In this document: positions 59,616-64,000 of the stretch, piece by piece
How positions within the stretch are numbered: the stretch's first letter is position 1
Layout: each line of letters begins with the position of its first letter
Assembly (NCBI GenBank): GCA_958496175.1
Contig: OY292278.1
Location: 43,152,001-43,216,000 of the forward strand
Direction of reading: 5' to 3'
Source: Sisyra terminalis
Taxonomy: Eukaryota; Arthropoda; Insecta; Neuroptera; Sisyridae
DNA length: 64,000 nucleotides
The notes under the pieces: generated by a model
The model's database searches: none
The model's input: the letters and a program-made list of their open reading frames with translations, nothing else
What the model was told of the DNA's origin: nothing
Program-made: the position numbers and the translations under genes

Positions 59616-59819
59616 TATAAGAGGTATTAGAGTAATTAAAGGCAATAACGAGATAAAAAATAATCGAGAATTCTGGAAGTGTTTTAAAAGAACAAAGAAT
59701 TAAAAGGGTAATACAACCGGTAAACAAAACATCTTCCAGAACTATCTACGATCAATTATCGACGGTAGGGGTTGAAGAATCAAGAAAAACCTCAACCAAT
59801 ATACAAAAGACCTCAACCG

Positions 59820-60289
59820 TCTGATAGTCAAACATAAGTAGTGAAAGAGTCAAAAATAAATAGTGAAAGAGTCAAACATAAACAGTGAAAAAGTCGAAAA
59901 TCAATCGTGAGTGAAATATAAACAGTGAAATTGTGATTATTGGAAAACAAATAAGTTTATTGGTGAAATATAAGACTTTCGCTACCATATAAAGTAGTGT
60001 ATTTTAAGTCCTGACAACAACCTTGAATGAACTCGTCAAAAATAAATTAACTGTAAAAACGTTAAATTATAATTATAAGAAAAAATATATTAAAGCCCAT
60101 ATTAACAGTGATATTGTGATTATTGTAAAACAAATAAGTTTATTGGTGAAATATATAAGATTTTCGCTACCATATAAAGTAGTGTATTATTAGAAGTCCT
60201 GACAACAACCCTGAATGAACTCGTCAAAAATAAATTAACTGTAAAAACGTTAAATTATAATTATAAGAAAAAAATATACTAAAGCCCAC
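59820..60289 (+). repeat. Two-level tandem duplication
   Basis: A 22-bp unit AGTGAAAGAGTCAAAAATAA-like repeats at 59839, 59861 and 59883. It is followed by two copies of a block of about 184 bp, 59921-60103 and 60104-60289, each starting AACAGTGA.ATTGTGATTAT and ending AAAGCCCA. Such AGTGAAA-rich leaders resemble 5' untranslated regions of some retroelements, but no coding follows. Confidence 0.8.
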
Positions 60290-62013
60290 GTTTTTTTTTG
60301 CCATGGACTGTAGAATAGGATAGTACTTGATTACCAGAAGCTGAAACGACCAAACCTTTTGTTATGAGATTAACCGTTGGTTTTACAACAAACACTTTCG
60401 TTCCATAAAAAAAATATCACAAAAAATTAGTGTCTACTTTGAAATGATTGAGATGAAAAACATTACCATAACACGATATTAATTATCTTTTGAGATAATG
60501 GAGAGTGCGTAATTACGGACGAGTGGTGGTTTTTTGGTGTCGCTTTCATTTAAATTTAAATAATTAATAAAACAATAAAGCTGCTTTATACGAGTTAGGC
60601 AATTTTATTGGGTAATAATCGTAATTAATATATATATTTCTTTTGAATAAAACATAAATTTTCTTGTGCATACATCTCTATATTGTGTTTTCTACGTGAG
60701 AATCATGATGTTTATGCAGAAGACCTGGATCTTTAATGCTACTATCTTCATTTATTACTATTTAATTCTTGTTTAATTTCATGACGGTGTCGTATGGAAA
60801 CGATTCACGTTAAGTTTTCAAGATTGTAATAAAACTTCTCTATAAAAATTTTCTATAATAAGCACCAGAAGAAGCTATAAAATTCAACGTTAACAAGCTG
60901 CTGTTTCAGTTCGTTTCATGTCCCAATCTTCAAGTATGATGTGTCCACCCCATTTGTGCTATATTTAATGCTCTTATATCGATTTTGTATTACATATTGT
61001 GTGTGCTTTGGAAACGTTCTATCGGTTTTGGTTTTCGCCGAGTAATGTTGGTCAAGCTTGAGAATTGTCTTGGGAAAACATTTTTTTTCTTGTTGTAGCA
61101 AAACACATGGACTTGGAGGGATATTTTCAATATTATATTTACATTTACGATGTTTGCTAAACTATAAACATATTCGATTGAGGTTTGACCAAATAGCAGT
61201 ACCTATGTGCAGATATCGTAAGTGAACAACAAAGAAAGAAAGAAAGAAAGCAAAAAAATAACGATAAGAATTGATATTTTCAAATCTAATTTTGTCGTTT
61301 TCCTTTTTGAACGCCCGTCCCGAAGAATTGAAGGAAATGTAAAAATAACTTTGCAACAATTCAAAGTGAATTCCCCAAAGTGAAAAAAAGATATTGGTGA
61401 AAAATGACAAATGAGATTTATTTTTTGTTATGTAAAAAAAAAATAAATATATTTCCACATGTTGACAACCATCGATCCATCGATATGTAAATGGGAATGA
61501 ATAATTTAAACACACTTAAAAATTCCGTCATCAATTTGATTTATTCATTATTTTATCGGAAACTTTTCTATCTTCCGCTTTGATTTATTCAAAAAAGAAT
61601 AACTTATCTTTCATGTCTGGCACTAGGAAATTACGAAAAAAGTATCTTAACCCTTTATGTTTTGGACCACAAAAGAAACAATATATCAGCTAATTAAGAT
61701 TCAGAGCAACAATTTGGCAGGATTGGTATCCCTTGATACTATCAAATTCCAATTAACTATAGCAATCATCCGATCGTTTCCCTGAATGAATGATAAAATC
61801 GAGACTCAAAATATGAATGTTATATTTTTGTAGTACTCAGAACTAATTTTTAATGGGTTATTTGGCATTTAAAAAAATGTTAACTAACTTCTATAAGGCA
61901 AAAATTCAATATTTACATGCTTCTTATTATTTTACATTATAGCAACGTAATTTCATTGGTTTTGATGGAATATATTCAATTAAAATATTTTAATATAAAG
62001 CATTACTTATTGT
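60290..62013. other. Unannotated stretch with an (AAAG)n microsatellite
   Basis: (AAAG)n at about 61229-61250. A 117-codon minus frame at 61162-61515 crosses it; low-complexity and hydrophobic, with no domain. No gene seen. Confidence 0.45.
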
Positions 62014-62017
62014 TTAA

Positions 62018-62740
62018 GGGGTTATATACAGTTAGCATTTTCATAAAATCGATTTTTTTAAATTTTTTTTTTCTTAATGCACATACATTTAAGAATACAT
62101 ACAGAAAATTTCATATCGTTCCGGTGAATATTTTCGAAGTTACACTCAAATTTGAAAAACAAAAATATCCTATGTAAAGTGCTTTTCAAACTTTAAACGC
62201 ATTTTTCTCAAAATGGTGTTTTCAAAGTCGGTGACCAACATTACTCCAAAACGGCTAAACCGATTAGTCTCAAATTTTAACACGAGCTTCGTAAATATAT
62301 TTCTTAGTAATTAATCAAAGATTTTTTCTCACCGATAAATATTATTTCTTTTATAAACAATTTAGGGTCGAAATTTTGGTCAAAAATAGATTTTTTTTTT
62401 TGAGAAACCGCCATTTGGTCAAAAAAATTATTTTGCTTATTCCTTCGATTAATTACTAGATTTAACATTACTTTAACGAAATTTGTTTGGTTTTTTAAAT
62501 TCAGAGGATCCAGTTTAGAGATATAGTGGTCACCGGAAAACGTCTTTTTTGAGAGGAGCTCCCGGAAATCAGCTGTAGCTCCTTTCCTAATAAATATTTT
62601 AACTAATACTAAGCCTTAAAATACAGTTAAAATATACCATAATATGTGTATAAATTTTTAGATCAATAAATTAAAAAGTTTTCTCTGAAAAAAATCTGGA
62701 AAATTTGTATTTTTTCGGCCTTCTAACTGTATATAACCCC
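62018..62740. mobile_element. 723-bp TTAA-target non-autonomous element, second family
   Basis: Inverted ends GGGGTTATATACAGTTAG and CTAACTGTATATAACCCC, flanked by TTAA at 62014-62017 and 62741-62744. Same target preference as the 21.5/33.2-kb family but different ends. The interior has CCAAAACGGCTAAACCGATT and long T-tracts. No coding. Confidence 0.9.
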
Positions 62741-62744
62741 TTAA

Positions 62745-63120
62745 AAGACCAATTAATATACGAAATTCCAGGTGTTTCCTTCGGGTACTACCAACACTAA
62801 GTTTCTAAGGGTACTCATGCTCAGGTTGGCTATATAAAATTGGTTATTTAGGAAGAAGTCTTTCTGATCAATTCCTATGCTTTATTTATTGTCATAATTA
62901 AAACATAACTAAAGGGGGAACTGAAGTCTTTTAATCTCGAAAGGATACTCTAATGGTATAAGTGCTATATGTGGTATAAACATTGATGCACATGATGCCT
63001 TCAATGCATAACTTCGGTGGCTGAAATTTTGTAGTTGCATCATTGGAGATAGAAGTATGAGATAGAAAACCAAGAGGATTAATGTATTAAAGAATTATCC
63101 ACAGGATAGGTTTTATGTAA
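62745..63120. other. Stretch with a partial copy of the following inverted repeat
   Basis: At 63012-63110 a diverged partial copy of the 63149-63252 arm occurs (GGTGGCTGAAATTTTGTAGT). The rest is unrecognised. Confidence 0.5.
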
Positions 63121-63124
63121 ATGC

Positions 63125-63466
63125 AAATGCCATATAGCTACATGTTAAACGTTGGTGGCTAAGATTTCGTAGTAGCATTAATTGGGCAACTTTTTCCAAG
63201 TATATGAGGTAGAACAACAGGTGGATTGAATGTACATAGGAACTCCATAGGATAGTTAATATGTTAGCATCATGTGTATAATGGATCCAATGTATCCATA
63301 GTGGATCCAGTAATAATTTGTGGACACTTTGGTGCATACGCATCCTGTGGAGTTCCTTAGTACATTCAATCCACGTGGTGTTCCACCTCATATACTTGGA
63401 AAAGGGTGCTTAATTAATGCTACTACGAAATCTTAGCCACGAAAGTTAAACATATTGCTAAATACA
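63125..63466. repeat. Inverted repeat with arms of about 110-130 bp
   Basis: The left arm, about 63125-63252, holds GTGGCTAAGATTTCGTAGTA, CAAGTATATGAGGT and TGGATTGAATGTAC. The right arm, about 63341-63466, is its complement. The middle contains repeated ATGGATCCA/TGGATCCA words. A third partial copy upstream suggests a local array. The 92-codon minus frame at 63113-63391 is repeat sequence. Confidence 0.75.
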
Positions 63467-63474
63467 GTTAAACA

Positions 63475-63626
63475 CAAGGTTTGTAAATTACACAGGTTGC
63501 TCCATTAAAAAAAAATGACGCCATACGAAGAATTTTGAAATTGAATCAATCTGAAGATATGTACGAATTTCTTCTAGATACGTCACGTAGCCACCATGAG
63601 ACCACCTATGTATTTTATAAACCTTG
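63475..63626. mobile_element. 152-bp MITE with perfect 9-bp target duplication
   Basis: Ends CAAGGTTTGTAAATTACACA and TGTATTTTATAAACCTTG; AGTTAAACA stands on both sides (63466-63474, 63627-63635). It matches the MITE at 51860-52022 in reverse complement. A 9-bp duplication fits Mutator-like or Merlin-like transposases rather than hAT, but the CAAGG ends are not diagnostic. Confidence 0.9.
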
Positions 63627-63635
63627 AGTTAAACA

Positions 63636-64000
63636 TGTCCGAAATTCTGAACCATAGAAGCCTCATCTTGGTCATTTTCCGGATATTGTAATCTTTACCG
63701 ATGCGCCAAAATGGACCACAATTCCACTGATCTCTGCCTCTTGAAAAGGCATTGTGGTCGTTTTTTTTTTATAAAGCGATACTTGGGAATTTTTTCTTGA
63801 GACCTAATGAGAAGATAAAACTTTGAGCTTTGTACCTATATTTTAAGTTACAAATATCCAGTAGAATGTGAGTTATAGCGGTGCAAAGATGTCCGTTTTT
63901 GGATTTATTCTTCAGATCTTTTCAGATACTTTTCGATTTATTTTTCAATTGCACCGATATACCTGCGGTATACTGAGCTTTCCAAAGTTGTATCTTCGAA
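63636..64000. other. Unannotated stretch at window end
   Basis: Somewhat less AT-rich; no gene or repeat recognised. Confidence 0.4.

Noticed and set aside
1..64000. tRNA, rRNA or tRNA-derived SINEs
   Set aside because: I found no sequence with convincing A and B boxes at the right spacing plus a cloverleaf; a tRNAscan run would settle this.

Overview
The window looks like intergenic or intronic DNA from an AT-rich arthropod genome, most likely an insect. I infer this from strong AT bias, long poly-A/poly-T runs, no long open frames, and the mix of repeats: mariner and Tc1, hAT, pogo-like MITEs, jockey-type LINEs, Penelope-like elements (PLEs), insect-style Helitrons ending in CTAG, and elements with TTAA target sites. 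I found no host gene, tRNA or rRNA that I can defend. Every recognisable protein is a transposable-element protein, and nearly all are broken.

Layout. 1.36-2.44 kb: a palindromic element split by a hAT element with a perfect 8-bp target duplication. 6.0-6.8 kb: a jockey-type LINE remnant (minus). 8.4-9.8 kb: three tandem units. 10.5-11.1 kb: a dead Tc1 transposase. 13.0-13.5 kb: a palindrome whose right arm carries a complete hammerhead-ribozyme core. 14.9-17.8 kb: a 2.9-kb DNA transposon with a DUF7869-like transposase and recurring CCCACCAGTCACA motifs. 19.1-20.0 kb: a dead mariner. 21.5-23.1 kb: a TTAA element split by a 940-bp Helitron. 24.3-26.3 kb: a 1.95-kb palindrome. 28.2-28.5 kb: a PLE 3' end. 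29.3-33.1 kb: an approximately 300-bp tandem array with a unique GC-richer island and duplicated TTAA elements.

35.6 kb: a LINE RNase H remnant. 37.7-39.1 kb: a second type of Helitron. 39.8-40.3 kb: a PLE endonuclease fragment. 40.6-41.5 and 49.1-49.9 kb: two copies of an 800-bp palindromic element. 44.4-48.3 kb: a MITE, a second, internally deleted copy of the 14.9-kb transposon, and a tandem array containing slices of that transposon. 50.8-54.0 kb: a PLE (minus) holding a 163-bp MITE and a second 940-bp Helitron, bounded by inverted hammerhead-like ends. 55.3-57.4 kb: PLE and LINE fragments plus a pogo-like MITE. 57.6-58.6 kb: a 1.0-kb palindrome related to the 800-bp ones. 59.6 kb: a Helitron 3' end. 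62.0-62.7 kb: another TTAA element. 63.1-63.6 kb: an inverted array and a MITE with a 9-bp target duplication.

The elements do not form a pathway. Their value is as a nested record: several insertions sit inside other elements, so target duplications and empty sites can be read directly. The best candidates for something undescribed are the DUF7869-like transposon with its internal motif array, the intact hammerhead core at 13.3 kb, and the families of near-perfect palindromic elements.
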